DNA of 64,000 nt, from contig CANMKA010000017.1 of assembly GCA_947498355.1 (NCBI GenBank), forward strand, positions 1 through 64,000, written 5' to 3'. Source of the DNA: an uncultured Paraglaciecola sp. (GTDB taxonomy: Bacteria > Pseudomonadota > Gammaproteobacteria > Enterobacterales > Alteromonadaceae). The notes below the pieces were generated by a model that saw only the letters and a list, made by a program, of their open reading frames with translations, did no database searches and was not told the DNA's origin. Below, piece after piece: positions 55,385 through 64,000 of the stretch (position 1 is the stretch's first letter; the number at the start of each line of letters is the position of its first letter). Both the position numbers and the translations under genes were made by a program.

Positions 55385-56257
55385 CTAAGGGCGATGTTGC
55401 ATTTTCTTCGCAAAACCTAAGATGCGCTTTTTAACCAAATACCGATCTTGAAAATGAAAGATGCTTTGCTTGCTCTCAATATCTGCTAAAACCTTTTGAT
55501 TGATCTCCAATAGGTTTTCAGGCCAATTAACAAAATCGATTTTTTCTAAATACTTTTCCTGCAACTTACCTAGCCTGTAGCGAGTAATACGATTGATATA
55601 TAAGCGCCAATCAGACCACTTCAGTAAAGATAAACTATCGAATTCGTAACCGCACTCTTCATTAAAGATCACCTTACCAGGCTTGGGGTGAGGCACTTCT
55701 CCCACATTACTATTTACCACTTTGGTAATAGCGGAATCTATCCAACCTAGCCCTATTGGCAAACGGAAACCTGTAGATTGAAGACGCTGTAAAAACTCGC
55801 CTTTTAGGCCATAACAATTTCCAAACAAACAATAATTATTTTGGACCAAGTCTTTATATTGCTCTATGTTTCTTCCTGAGAAAGGCAAACCCGCCACCCC
55901 ATTTGCATAAGCGTTTTCGCGCAGCGTGTCATTCAGCCTAGGGAAAGCATTTTTGGTAAAACGCACGTCAGCATCGGTAAAAAAGTGAACGCCTTCATCT
56001 TCCGAAAACTCATGAACATATTGGTTCCAAGCGTTGCACTTGTCTCCGATAGACAAATCAATCACTTGTATTTTTTTATTATGCTGTGCTAACTCATTTA
56101 AAATAGGCACGGTCTGATCACTGCAGCCATTAGCTATGACTTTCAATGCATGTAACCGCTCGTCACTATTTTCAAGCACACTCAACACTGACTGCTTAAT
56201 ATTTTGCTCTTCGTTGTGCGCAAACATCACAACTGAGTACTGACTAGCTAAGGTCAA
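55385..56257 (-). CDS. glycosyltransferase family 2
   Basis: A 290-residue GT-A protein. The N-terminus SVVMFAHNEEQNIKQSV, VIANGCSDQTVPIL and acidic metal site FFTDADVRFT are typical. GLGWIDSAITKV probably helps bind the acceptor. The start is TTG at 56257, preceded by GAGGG. It is three bases after the O-ligase gene and shares its operon. The sugar transferred is unknown. Confidence 0.85.
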   Translation of the reverse strand: MTLASQYSVVMFAHNEEQNIKQSVLSVLENSDERLHALKVIANGCSDQTVPILNELAQHNKKIQVIDLSIGDKCNAWNQYVHEFSEDEGVHFFTDADVRFTKNAFPRLNDTLRENAYANGVAGLPFSGRNIEQYKDLVQNNYCLFGNCYGLKGEFLQRLQSTGFRLPIGLGWIDSAITKVVNSNVGEVPHPKPGKVIFNEECGYEFDSLSLLKWSDWRLYINRITRYRLGKLQEKYLEKIDFVNWPENLLEINQKVLADIESKQSIFHFQDRYLVKKRILGFAKKMQHRP

Positions 56258-56260
56258 ACT

Positions 56261-57616
56261 CTATCCCTCTTTTAATCGTTTAGGATGGATACGCATACCA
56301 TTTTTGTTACGTACTATCGGTTGTTCAACAACTGCATTTTCGCTGTCTTTTTTTGCCCTAAATATAATATCTTTGGCTAAGTTGAGCATTAACAGAAAAT
56401 AAAACGCTTCGAAAATAATCAAGTCTAAAAATAGCGAGCACACATAAAACCCGCTCAAACTAACAAACAAGACCTTATTTGCAAACTCGAGGAAAGGATA
56501 TTTTTCCACACCGTTTTTTGATGCATAGCGAAAATATCGGAAATGCATATAATAAAAATAGAGAAAAATGATGCCACTCAGCAGACCTGTATTTGCCGAA
56601 AAATTTAAAAAAGTATTATGGGCAACATAAGGATTTCGCTCAGGAAAATGCACACGAGTCGCTTGCTGAAACCTCTGCACTCCTACCCCAAGTAACGGAT
56701 AGGTTTTAATTAATTCAAAGCCAACTTCCCAAGACTGAACTCTGGGGTCGATAGGTTTATCTTGTTCTTCTCGCGCCGACTCTATGGTCTCTGTGGTTCG
56801 ATCCATAAGTTGTCCGCCCTGATAAATAATGGCAGAAATAAACCCAACTAATAGAAGAATCCCCATTGCCCTAGACTTAATCAAAAAATAAGAGAAGATA
56901 ACAACAACAGACGCCCCCACTAAAGCACCTCGAGAGCCGGTTAAAATAATACTATGCAGTGAAAAGATAAATAGAAATCCGAGTGCCCCTCTAATAACCA
57001 GCGACTTAAAATAAAACACTCCCATCAACATAAAAGGCATGCCTACCACAAATAAAGTGGCAAACACATTTTGGTCGCGATAAGGACTTCTCAGGGGACC
57101 ATACAAGCGGCCACCATATCCAAAACGACTCGCATCAAAATTAAAATATGCCTCGTTACTCCAATAGATATAATACGCGATCATACCCATGAAACAGTAC
57201 ATCATAATTTCTAAATGCCTCTCCTTAGCCAAAAAAGGTAACGAAACAAAGTACATTAAAATGATCGTATTAAAGGTGCTAATTACTAACTCAGAAGAGG
57301 TCAGAGCCTTGTATGCCCCAAAGGGGCTAAAAATATCCGATAAATTGAAACTGATGAATAGAATAATTAATAAAATATTTTGCTTACGTTTAAAAACCGA
57401 TAAATCAACTTTACCAAACAAAATCGCTAATCCAGCGGCTGCAATAGTTGAGCCCGCCACGACCGTAAAGGCAGGGATCCCTTCAAAAACCCACGGCCAA
57501 ATATATTGCGGCGCCATAATAGACATTAAAAAATAAGCGTAAACTCCTACTTCTGGCTTTTTGAACGATGTGACTGTTGTCGCACAAAGTAGTAGTAATA
57601 AAATTGTTACGCCCAC
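56261..57616 (-). CDS. exosortase A system-associated O-antigen-ligase-like protein
   Basis: A 451-residue Wzy/WaaL-like membrane protein with about ten to twelve helices. The subgroup linked to exosortase A is indicated by the N-terminal KPEVGVYAYFLMSIMAPQ, the loop RLYGPLRSPYRDQNVFA and the periplasmic loop GVGVQRFQQATRVHFP followed by YVAHNTFLNF. It probably joins polysaccharide to a protein or lipid acceptor. A GTG start at 57616 with AAGGAGA upstream is well supported. It diverges from the HzsA-like gene. Confidence 0.9.
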   Translation of the reverse strand: MGVTILLLLLCATTVTSFKKPEVGVYAYFLMSIMAPQYIWPWVFEGIPAFTVVAGSTIAAAGLAILFGKVDLSVFKRKQNILLIILFISFNLSDIFSPFGAYKALTSSELVISTFNTIILMYFVSLPFLAKERHLEIMMYCFMGMIAYYIYWSNEAYFNFDASRFGYGGRLYGPLRSPYRDQNVFATLFVVGMPFMLMGVFYFKSLVIRGALGFLFIFSLHSIILTGSRGALVGASVVVIFSYFLIKSRAMGILLLVGFISAIIYQGGQLMDRTTETIESAREEQDKPIDPRVQSWEVGFELIKTYPLLGVGVQRFQQATRVHFPERNPYVAHNTFLNFSANTGLLSGIIFLYFYYMHFRYFRYASKNGVEKYPFLEFANKVLFVSLSGFYVCSLFLDLIIFEAFYFLLMLNLAKDIIFRAKKDSENAVVEQPIVRNKNGMRIHPKRLKEG

Positions 57617-57847
57617 GCCATCTCCTTGATATGGTTATAAAATGCAGCGCTTAAACTCATAACGAGTTTACAACTGATACAAACCCAATATTGTATTTTT
57701 TTAAATAATCTGGCGCTAAAAAACACCGCGACTCGCAATTTGAACACATACCAGCATAAGTATCTATAATCACCAAACAATTTACAGGTTTTAGTCTGTC
57801 ACATATGTAAAAGCCCTTCCTATCAGGTTATAGTTTGATTTGTATTC

Positions 57848-60823
57848 ATGATTGCTCATCTAATCGGAGTTCCTAAAATCAAACAAGCGAACATCATTGT
57901 TAAAGTGTGCGCAGTTATCAGCTGGGCCATCGCTGTTTTTAGCGCAATGCCTGCTGTTTCAACGACCCTAAATTATGACCTGGTATATGTCAGATATCCT
58001 ATCGTCGATACCGCTAAACGAAATCATCAGAAGTACGTCTCTATTCCTCAAGGAGAAAGAGCATACCCTATTGCGCCTGGCGCTGACCTTATGCTTTTAC
58101 ACGCAGACGGTAGCGAAAGGATATTGGTAGATTGCGACAAATGCAGTGTGATGGACCCATTTATCTCTTACGATGGGAAAACTGTATATTACAGCCTAAT
58201 CGAAGAACCCAAAAAGTCTTCGGCTAGTTGGATATTTAAAATCAAATTAGATGACCCTGATTACTTACCAATTCAGCTAACTTTTGACGACGGCTTTGAT
58301 AGCACGCTATATGCAGGAAACCGAAACCAGTCAAAAAAGTATGATCAACAGTTTTATCGCTCCATACGAGACATGGCCCCCGTCCCGTTAGCCGATGGAA
58401 GATTGATGTTTACCTCAAACCGCTCGGCTTTAACTGCGTTAAATCCAGGAACAAATGCTGTAATAGGCGCAAGCGTTCAACAACTATACGTCATGGACGA
58501 CCACGACGGTGAATTAATCACGGGTAAACTAGCCAACTTAACCCGCCTAGAGGCAGGTACAATTCATCTGGCTCAACACCCGATTCAACTTAAAGACGGG
58601 CGAATTTTATTTTCTAGCTGGCAAGATGTTGGTCATAAATATCACTACGCCATGACCAACTTAATGTTAGTTAACCCAGATGGTTCAAATTTAACTCAAT
58701 TTACCGAACCTCACGACCATCATAAAATGGTCGAGCACTTCATTACTCAGTTATCCGACGAGCAAGTTATCTCTGGGATTTATTACCCATCATTTGACTA
58801 TGGATATGGCATCTTAATGCGGTATCCAATTGATCCTCCAGGACCCGATTGGATAAGAGGCTCAATTGAGCAGAGATACACCTATGGCGCAAAAGTCAGT
58901 TTTAGAGAATTTGATAGAAAAGGGGCGCTAACCATAACGCCACACACCACACCACGCGACATACCCGCACCTAACCTATCAGGAAAGTATTCCATGCCCT
59001 CTGCGGGACCCAATGGGGATTTACTTGTTGCCTACTCAAAAGGGTCAGTTAATCATTTTGGAGCAGTCTGCGGAAAGAAAAATCAATGTGAACCTCTTCG
59101 CTCAGGTATTTATCTCATTCCTGATGCCCCCACAAATATGATTAACGATCCAAAAGACTTAATCATGATAAAAGACGACATCGCCTACAACGAAATATGG
59201 CCAAGAGCCGTAGTGCCATATAAAGACATATATGGTCAAGATACACCTGATTTAATTCCCCCAACATCGATACAAAATAGCCAAGACGAACGGCTTAAAA
59301 AAGGTGAGGCAGCAGCCCTAATGGGTACCTCTTCTATGTATAACCGAGAAGAACTCGATGGAGGGGATATATTTCAAGCAAGGAGCAGCAGACGTGAAAT
59401 TCATGACGGTAATTGGACGATTCAAGGCGCTGAAGCTGGGGTGTTCACTAACTCAGATATTTATGCCGTAAGAATAGTCAGTTCGCCCGCCAAACCTTAC
59501 ACCAATCCATTGAGCAAATATGGCGAAAACAAACAAGACTGGAAAGCGTCAAGGCCTTACCTTCAAGACCAACGTTTGGAGCGAGTGGTAGCAAGATATA
59601 CATCTTTCCATAATGAAAGATGGGAAATTTTGGGAGAGTTCCCGCTCACTTATAAACACAAGCTCGATCCACAAGGAAATCCCGATAGCTCCTGGCTAGC
59701 AAAAGTTCCAGCAGAAACTCCGCTATTTATTCAAGCAATTGATCGTAAAGGAATGACCTTAAACAGTGAACTAACTTGGCGCGCCCTAAAATCTGGAGAA
59801 AAACGTGCGGATTGCGGAGGATGTCACTCACACTCGATTGAATCCGTTAAGTTTGAACAAACGGAGGCAGGTAAACAGGCCCCAATTAAAAACGTAGCCG
59901 GTGTCACAGATGACGACCCTAGAATTCAAAATGCTTTATGGGATCTAACTCAGGGCTCAGTCCCTCTGCTTGATAATAACGGACAAGTAGAGTTCGTGCC
60001 AGGAACAAGCTTTGGGGTGGAGTTCACTCGCGATATCGTACCTATACTGAATAAACACTGCGTAGACTGTCATACGAAAAATGGCAGCGCCTCATCCCTA
60101 GTACTTGACGGGTCCAATGGGTTTTCGCCTTATTTAACCTTGGCAAGGGGAAAAGGTGTAAAGCCTAGAGAAAAGTATCGAATTCCACAAATTAGCCGGT
60201 ATATACGTTCTCCGCAAGCCAGACAAAGCCTACTCACTTGGATAATCTATGGGGAACGTCTAGATGGTCGAACCAATGATACCCGAAAAGGCGATATCGA
60301 TTATCCAGAGAATCATCCAGTTCTCAACCTAAGTGAGGATGAAAAACGTTTAGTCGCCAGATGGATTGATCTTGGTGGCGCTAGAAACCTAACCCCAACC
60401 GATGGTTTCGGGTACACAGAAGACGTAATGCTACCGGTAATTAATTTATTGCCACCAGAGGCAGATGCTGAGAGTAACTTAGTTATTACTGCAGGATTTA
60501 TCGACGTAGGATCGGGGCTAGACTTAGCCAGTGCAGCAATATCAATAAATGCTGTCAGCATACCAGACAAAGAACCAAGTCTGTTTGCCAAACTCACTGA
60601 TCTCTTCTCTGAAGCCAAAGTAGGTAAAGTCCTTTTTTCTAAATCTGCCCTTGGCCAGCACATAGACAAACACCATGTTTTATCTTTAAGCATACCCAAA
60701 AAGCACATCGACGAAGAACAATACATCTTAGTCTCGGTCAGCATCGAAGATAAAGTTGGCAACAAAAACATTGCATCCTTACGCATATCCACAGACAATT
60801 TATCTGTTATTCAAGGAAAATAA
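57848..60823 (+). CDS. HzsA-like di-haem propeller protein
   Basis: A 991-residue exported protein. The N-terminal region has a hydrophobic signal segment. A beta-propeller-like part (about 50-400, with PD40-like blades such as ISYDGKTVYYSLIEE and DGRLMFTSNR) is followed by a domain resembling the middle region of hydrazine synthase alpha. C-terminal haem sites are CGGCH at 656-660 and CVDCH at 738-742, the second in DIVPILNKHCVDCH. Hydrazine synthesis itself is most unlikely in this organism; a redox or structural role in the envelope is inferred. It is followed by a transglutaminase-like gene three bases later. Confidence 0.75.
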   Translation: MIAHLIGVPKIKQANIIVKVCAVISWAIAVFSAMPAVSTTLNYDLVYVRYPIVDTAKRNHQKYVSIPQGERAYPIAPGADLMLLHADGSERILVDCDKCSVMDPFISYDGKTVYYSLIEEPKKSSASWIFKIKLDDPDYLPIQLTFDDGFDSTLYAGNRNQSKKYDQQFYRSIRDMAPVPLADGRLMFTSNRSALTALNPGTNAVIGASVQQLYVMDDHDGELITGKLANLTRLEAGTIHLAQHPIQLKDGRILFSSWQDVGHKYHYAMTNLMLVNPDGSNLTQFTEPHDHHKMVEHFITQLSDEQVISGIYYPSFDYGYGILMRYPIDPPGPDWIRGSIEQRYTYGAKVSFREFDRKGALTITPHTTPRDIPAPNLSGKYSMPSAGPNGDLLVAYSKGSVNHFGAVCGKKNQCEPLRSGIYLIPDAPTNMINDPKDLIMIKDDIAYNEIWPRAVVPYKDIYGQDTPDLIPPTSIQNSQDERLKKGEAAALMGTSSMYNREELDGGDIFQARSSRREIHDGNWTIQGAEAGVFTNSDIYAVRIVSSPAKPYTNPLSKYGENKQDWKASRPYLQDQRLERVVARYTSFHNERWEILGEFPLTYKHKLDPQGNPDSSWLAKVPAETPLFIQAIDRKGMTLNSELTWRALKSGEKRADCGGCHSHSIESVKFEQTEAGKQAPIKNVAGVTDDDPRIQNALWDLTQGSVPLLDNNGQVEFVPGTSFGVEFTRDIVPILNKHCVDCHTKNGSASSLVLDGSNGFSPYLTLARGKGVKPREKYRIPQISRYIRSPQARQSLLTWIIYGERLDGRTNDTRKGDIDYPENHPVLNLSEDEKRLVARWIDLGGARNLTPTDGFGYTEDVMLPVINLLPPEADAESNLVITAGFIDVGSGLDLASAAISINAVSIPDKEPSLFAKLTDLFSEAKVGKVLFSKSALGQHIDKHHVLSLSIPKKHIDEEQYILVSVSIEDKVGNKNIASLRISTDNLSVIQGK

Positions 60824-60826
60824 ACC

Positions 60827-61627
60827 ATGCAGGTAAAGTCTTTACTCACACGTTCAATTACAGGTATATCACTGATATTACTTGCTATTAATGTATATGG
60901 ATTATTTCAAAATATCCGGCCAGATAATTTAGACAACGCAGACTTACGTTTTGAAAACGATGCCCCCATCAGTTTCTCCAAAGTAATGGATAAACTATCC
61001 AATCTACCTGAAGGCACTCAAGACACCTTAAGTGAATTACCAAAACTCGTTTCGACTGCCCTCGCCCATATCCATTGGAATGAAGAACCAGACCCAACAA
61101 AATTTAATCAACTGATCCCCATATGGGAAAACTACATACTATTTTTAATGGGCAAATTCAGTGGTATTCCTGAATACAAGAAGTATCACTTTACTCACTA
61201 CAAGCGCAGTTTAGAAAGAGGAATCGGCTTGTGTGGCGACGCGTCTATGGTTAGCTCGCAAATACTCGATAAAAGGTCGATTCCTAATCAGATTGTTTCA
61301 TTTGCTACTCACGTAGTAGTGGCGGCCAAAACGGAAAACAACCAAGAAGTCACACTCGATCCCGATTATGGCGTATTCATTCCTCATACTATTGCAGATA
61401 TTGCTAATAACCCTGCAATCGTCACGCCGTATTATGCACAAGCAGGCTACTCAGAACGAGAAGCTGTAGGAGTGCAAAGTGTGTTCATTGGCGAATATCA
61501 AAGATGGGATGGCGTTCAACACTTTGTGACTAAAAAATATTACTTCGAATCCTTATCTTATATAGCCAAGTGGGCCATTCCCTTATTGGGGCTAGGCTTA
61601 GCATTTTTGTTAGGAAGAAAAGCGTGA
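60827..61627 (+). CDS. transglutaminase-like membrane protein
   Basis: A 266-residue protein with an N-terminal membrane helix (about 10-30) and a C-terminal one (about 245-262). Between them a Cys-His-Asp triad is visible: Cys136 in GIGLCGDASM, His162 in FATHVVVAA and Asp178 in VTLDPDYG, the order of transglutaminase-like cysteine enzymes. The active domain faces the periplasm if both helices cross. It is tightly linked to the HzsA-like gene, and its stop overlaps the next start. Substrate and reaction are unknown. Confidence 0.7.
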   Translation: MQVKSLLTRSITGISLILLAINVYGLFQNIRPDNLDNADLRFENDAPISFSKVMDKLSNLPEGTQDTLSELPKLVSTALAHIHWNEEPDPTKFNQLIPIWENYILFLMGKFSGIPEYKKYHFTHYKRSLERGIGLCGDASMVSSQILDKRSIPNQIVSFATHVVVAAKTENNQEVTLDPDYGVFIPHTIADIANNPAIVTPYYAQAGYSEREAVGVQSVFIGEYQRWDGVQHFVTKKYYFESLSYIAKWAIPLLGLGLAFLLGRKA

Positions 61628-62760
61628 CCTTAAGAGTTGGGATCTACATTGAGCCGGTTAAAGTATCAGCGAAAACCGGTATCAGTCGCCATATCATTGG
61701 GCTAGTCGAAGCCTTAGTCAATTTAAATCACGACACGCACTACTACCTTTACTATCAAGCCGATCTATTAGGCCAGACGCATTTAAATTGGCTAAATACC
61801 CAGCAAAATGTAACCCATAGGGGGCTCAGGTTTCCGAAGAATTGGCTATCAGAACGCCCATCTTTATGGTGGAAACACTATCTGCCATTTCATCTATGGA
61901 AAGACAAAATAGATGTATTTCATGGCGCAAATCACGCAATTCCTTTAAGAGGTAAATGCCCCAAAGTTGTGACCATACATGATTTAGCTTATTACTATAT
62001 GGAAGTCCATGGCGAAGGCTTTGACCGATATTTACAACACACCACCAACCTCGCCATGGCGGTAGCCAACAAAGTAATTGCTGTGTCTCAATCTACTGCC
62101 AATGATTGTATAAGAGAAGGGGTTCCAGCAAATAAAATTGAGGTGATATATCAAGGCTTTGAAGGTGTTCCCGAAGCCTTACACATAGAGCCAAAACCTA
62201 CCATGAGTTCTCAACCTTATATTTTGTTTATCGGTACTATCCAGCCTCGTAAGAATATAGAATATATCATCAAGGCGTTTAAGCAGGTCAGCGAGCACTA
62301 CCCCCATCAACTCATTTTAGCGGGTGCTCCAGGTGATTCATCGGAAAATGCCGAGAAGCTAATTACAGAATTAGGGTTGAACGATAGAGTAACCCTACTC
62401 GGCTACATCTCAGACGAAGAGCGAGATAATTTATATCGCCACGCAGACGTTTTTGTCTATCCAAGTAAATATGAAGGATTTGGCTTAGTATTACTCGAAG
62501 CTATGTCGTATAACTTACCCGTCATTACCGCAGATAATAGTGCCTTACCAGAAGCTGCGGGAGATGCTGCTTTGTATTGCGACGCAGAAAAACCTGAAAC
62601 CTTAGCTCAGGCACTCCAAGCATTATTCTCGCAGCCAGAAACAAGAAACACATTAATCGCGAATAGCCAAAAACAGATAGCCAAGTTCACTTGGCAAACC
62701 TGCGCTGAACAAACCTCAAGGGTATATCAGTCATTAGCCAAACAAGAGCATGTTAAATGA
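61624..62760 (+). CDS. glycosyltransferase family 4
   Basis: A 378-residue GT-B glycosyltransferase. The GTG at 61624 overlaps the upstream TGA (GTGA), and it gives the expected start LRVGIYIEPVKVSAKTGISRH. An ATG at 61570 would add residues encoded inside the upstream gene. The C-terminal half has ILFIGTIQPRKNIEYIIKAF, VFVYPSKYEGFGLVLLEAMS and the conserved Glu pair of the family. It overlaps the next ATG by four bases. Confidence 0.9.
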   Translation: MTLRVGIYIEPVKVSAKTGISRHIIGLVEALVNLNHDTHYYLYYQADLLGQTHLNWLNTQQNVTHRGLRFPKNWLSERPSLWWKHYLPFHLWKDKIDVFHGANHAIPLRGKCPKVVTIHDLAYYYMEVHGEGFDRYLQHTTNLAMAVANKVIAVSQSTANDCIREGVPANKIEVIYQGFEGVPEALHIEPKPTMSSQPYILFIGTIQPRKNIEYIIKAFKQVSEHYPHQLILAGAPGDSSENAEKLITELGLNDRVTLLGYISDEERDNLYRHADVFVYPSKYEGFGLVLLEAMSYNLPVITADNSALPEAAGDAALYCDAEKPETLAQALQALFSQPETRNTLIANSQKQIAKFTWQTCAEQTSRVYQSLAKQEHVK

Positions 62761-63710
62761 GCCATATGGATATTTCGTTAATCATAGCCACTTATAATGG
62801 CGAAACCACTCTCCCCCAACAGCTTGACAGCATTCAACGTCTACAAGTGCCAGAATCCGCCTCCATCAACATTATTTTTGTCGATAATAATAGCTCAGAC
62901 AAAACCTCGGAGTTGTTGACTTCATTTAACTGTGAATTTGAGTTTCACTACTTACATGAGAAAAAGCCTGGGAAAAACGTTGCTCTGAATACGGCATTAA
63001 ATTCAGGCATTGAATTAGGCCAGTTAATTATTTTCAGTGATGACGATGTTATTTATCCTGAGTTTTATTTTGAGCGTTATTTAACCTTAGCTCGTGACCA
63101 TACTGATTTTTCTATCTTCGGTGGGAAAGTCATAGCCAAATGGCCCTCCGAGCCCAGACCAGAAATGTTAAACGGTATTGATGCTGTCGTCGCATTTGCA
63201 ACTACACCTGAGTCAGCGGGTTACAGTGCAGGCGAGATCGACCCTATCAAGCTCCACGGCCCAAACATGGCTGTCAGGAAAACGTTGTTTGAGCAAGGGC
63301 TTAGGTTTAATGAAGACATAGGTCCAAACGGCGGGAATTACGTTATGGGTAGCGAAACTGATATCCTATATCGATTAAAAGCCAAACAATGCAAGGCCTA
63401 TTTCTGTCCAGAGCTAAGTGTTCAACATATTATTCGTCCCGTCCAGTTTACGCCTAAGTGGCTGGCATCTAGAGCCTATAAAGCGGGACGCTCCCTAGTC
63501 AACCATCATAGCAACCAACAGCAACAAAATAATGTTTCAATATTATTTGGATACCCTAGGTGGGCGGTCGCTAGGTATGCCCAACTGACTATTAAGTTGT
63601 GGGCGCACTCATGGTCAAAGAGTGAAAACTATTATCGATTACTATGGACACGTAATCATATCAGGGGCTATTTATTCGAATTTAAAGAGCAAGGACAAGG
63701 CAGTAAATAA
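62757..63710 (+). CDS. glycosyltransferase family 2
   Basis: A 317-residue GT-A glycosyltransferase. It starts ISLIIATYNGETTLPQQLDS, with FVDNNSSDKTSEL, the acidic metal motif IFSDDDVIYP and a lower acceptor segment NMAVRKTLFEQGLRFNEDIGPNGG. No strong membrane helix is evident. It overlaps the preceding gene (ATGA). Confidence 0.9.
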   Translation: MSHMDISLIIATYNGETTLPQQLDSIQRLQVPESASINIIFVDNNSSDKTSELLTSFNCEFEFHYLHEKKPGKNVALNTALNSGIELGQLIIFSDDDVIYPEFYFERYLTLARDHTDFSIFGGKVIAKWPSEPRPEMLNGIDAVVAFATTPESAGYSAGEIDPIKLHGPNMAVRKTLFEQGLRFNEDIGPNGGNYVMGSETDILYRLKAKQCKAYFCPELSVQHIIRPVQFTPKWLASRAYKAGRSLVNHHSNQQQQNNVSILFGYPRWAVARYAQLTIKLWAHSWSKSENYYRLLWTRNHIRGYLFEFKEQGQGSK

Positions 63711-63711
63711 A

Positions 63712-64000
63712 ATGAAAGTGACATACTTGATGAACGAGTTCCCGATTTTGACCGAGAACTTTATTATTTACGAAATACAAGGACTGCTAAAACGTAAGGT
63801 TGACGTCAAAGTCTTAAGCTTGGCCGAGCCACAAACAGATAGGTTTTCTGAAATACCTAAGAAATTTGGTTTTGAGCATATTATTCGTTACGCCAAAAAT
63901 TACAGTAATGAAAAAAGTCATCTATTTTTAACCATATTTTGGCTGCTCAGGCTGGTATTGAAGGGCCGCTTATCATCGGTAACCAAACTATTCAAAGATA
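63712..64000 (+). CDS. glycosyltransferase, N-terminal part (cut by window end)
   Basis: The ATG at 63712 lies one base after the previous stop. The frame is open to the window end (96 codons). VTYLMNEFPILTENFIIYEIQGLLKRKVDV is typical of the N-terminal half of GT4-type glycosyltransferases in exosortase loci (motif FPILTENFI near residues 10-18). The remainder is outside the window. Confidence 0.75.
   Translation, partial: MKVTYLMNEFPILTENFIIYEIQGLLKRKVDVKVLSLAEPQTDRFSEIPKKFGFEHIIRYAKNYSNEKSHLFLTIFWLLRLVLKGRLSSVTKLFKD

Noticed and set aside
57677..57696. inverted repeat ATACAA-N8-TTGTAT in the divergent O-ligase/HzsA-like gap
   Set aside because: Six-base arms in AT-rich DNA are expected by chance; no known regulator site is matched.
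57848..60823. true hydrazine synthase / anammox metabolism
   Set aside because: Only an alpha-subunit-like architecture is present, in a polysaccharide locus of a gammaproteobacterium, without beta/gamma subunits or hydrazine dehydrogenase.
1..64000. CRISPR arrays, insertion sequences, phage or integrase genes
   Set aside because: No regularly spaced repeats, transposase, integrase or phage-like genes were seen in the window.

Overview
The window looks like chromosomal DNA of a marine gammaproteobacterium of the Alteromonadales (Glaciecola/Paraglaciecola/Alteromonas type). This is inferred from the gene order aspS-nudB-ruvCAB-ybgC-tolQRAB-pal-cpoB, the protein sequences, the moderate GC content, and an exosortase A (XrtA)/PEP-CTERM exopolysaccharide locus.

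Layout. (1) 1-4436: a TTG-started REC-GGDEF diguanylate cyclase diverges from a CheB-CheR-PAS-REC hybrid protein. (2) 4437-5803: gene-poor DNA with two tandem ~308-bp repeats, a hairpin array and two identical tRNA-Lys(TTT) genes. (3) 5804-15480: a compact minus-strand housekeeping block with aspartyl-tRNA synthesis, the RuvABC Holliday-junction machinery and the Tol-Pal envelope system. (4) 15645-23366: small stress/membrane genes (a 52-aa Pmp3-like peptide, a DUF2059 protein, rhomboid and VC0807-like proteins), a class V aminotransferase, a PhoA-type phosphatase, a CheV-like protein and a LysR regulator. (5) 23385-28876: a secreted serine protease, a UDP-sugar epimerase, a YdcF-like protein, a patatin lipase overlapping an exosortase-associated acyltransferase, then a PEP-CTERM protein behind a likely sigma-54 promoter. 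(6) 29514-33913: a sugar transporter with a LacI-type operator, serC-serA and an unknown gene. (7) 34136-50618: a plus-strand polysaccharide cluster (VAO-type flavoprotein, cupin hydroxylase, PrsT TPR lipoprotein, GNAT/FemAB-like proteins, a RIFT-barrel lyase-like protein, glycosyltransferases, a polysaccharide deacetylase and the XrtA-associated asparagine-synthase-like amidotransferase). (8) 50690-55052: a minus-strand operon of a PhoX-like lipoprotein with a collagen-like stalk, a di-haem lipoprotein and an MntP-like membrane protein, behind a five-unit 11-bp-periodic Pho-box array. (9) 55385-64000: the polysaccharide cluster resumes with a glycosyltransferase and the XrtA-associated O-ligase (minus strand), diverging from a HzsA-like di-haem propeller protein, a transglutaminase-like membrane protein and three more glycosyltransferases, the last cut by the window end.

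How it fits together. Regions 5, 7 and 9 look like one extended XrtA/PEP-CTERM envelope-polysaccharide locus: sugars are made and polymerised, decorated by acyl or amino transfer, and presumably combined with PEP-CTERM proteins sorted by an exosortase that is not in the window. The most notable observations are the Pho-controlled phosphatase/cytochrome/transporter operon inside this locus, the sigma-54 promoter of the PEP-CTERM gene, and the HzsA-like plus transglutaminase-like pair, whose function I cannot assign.
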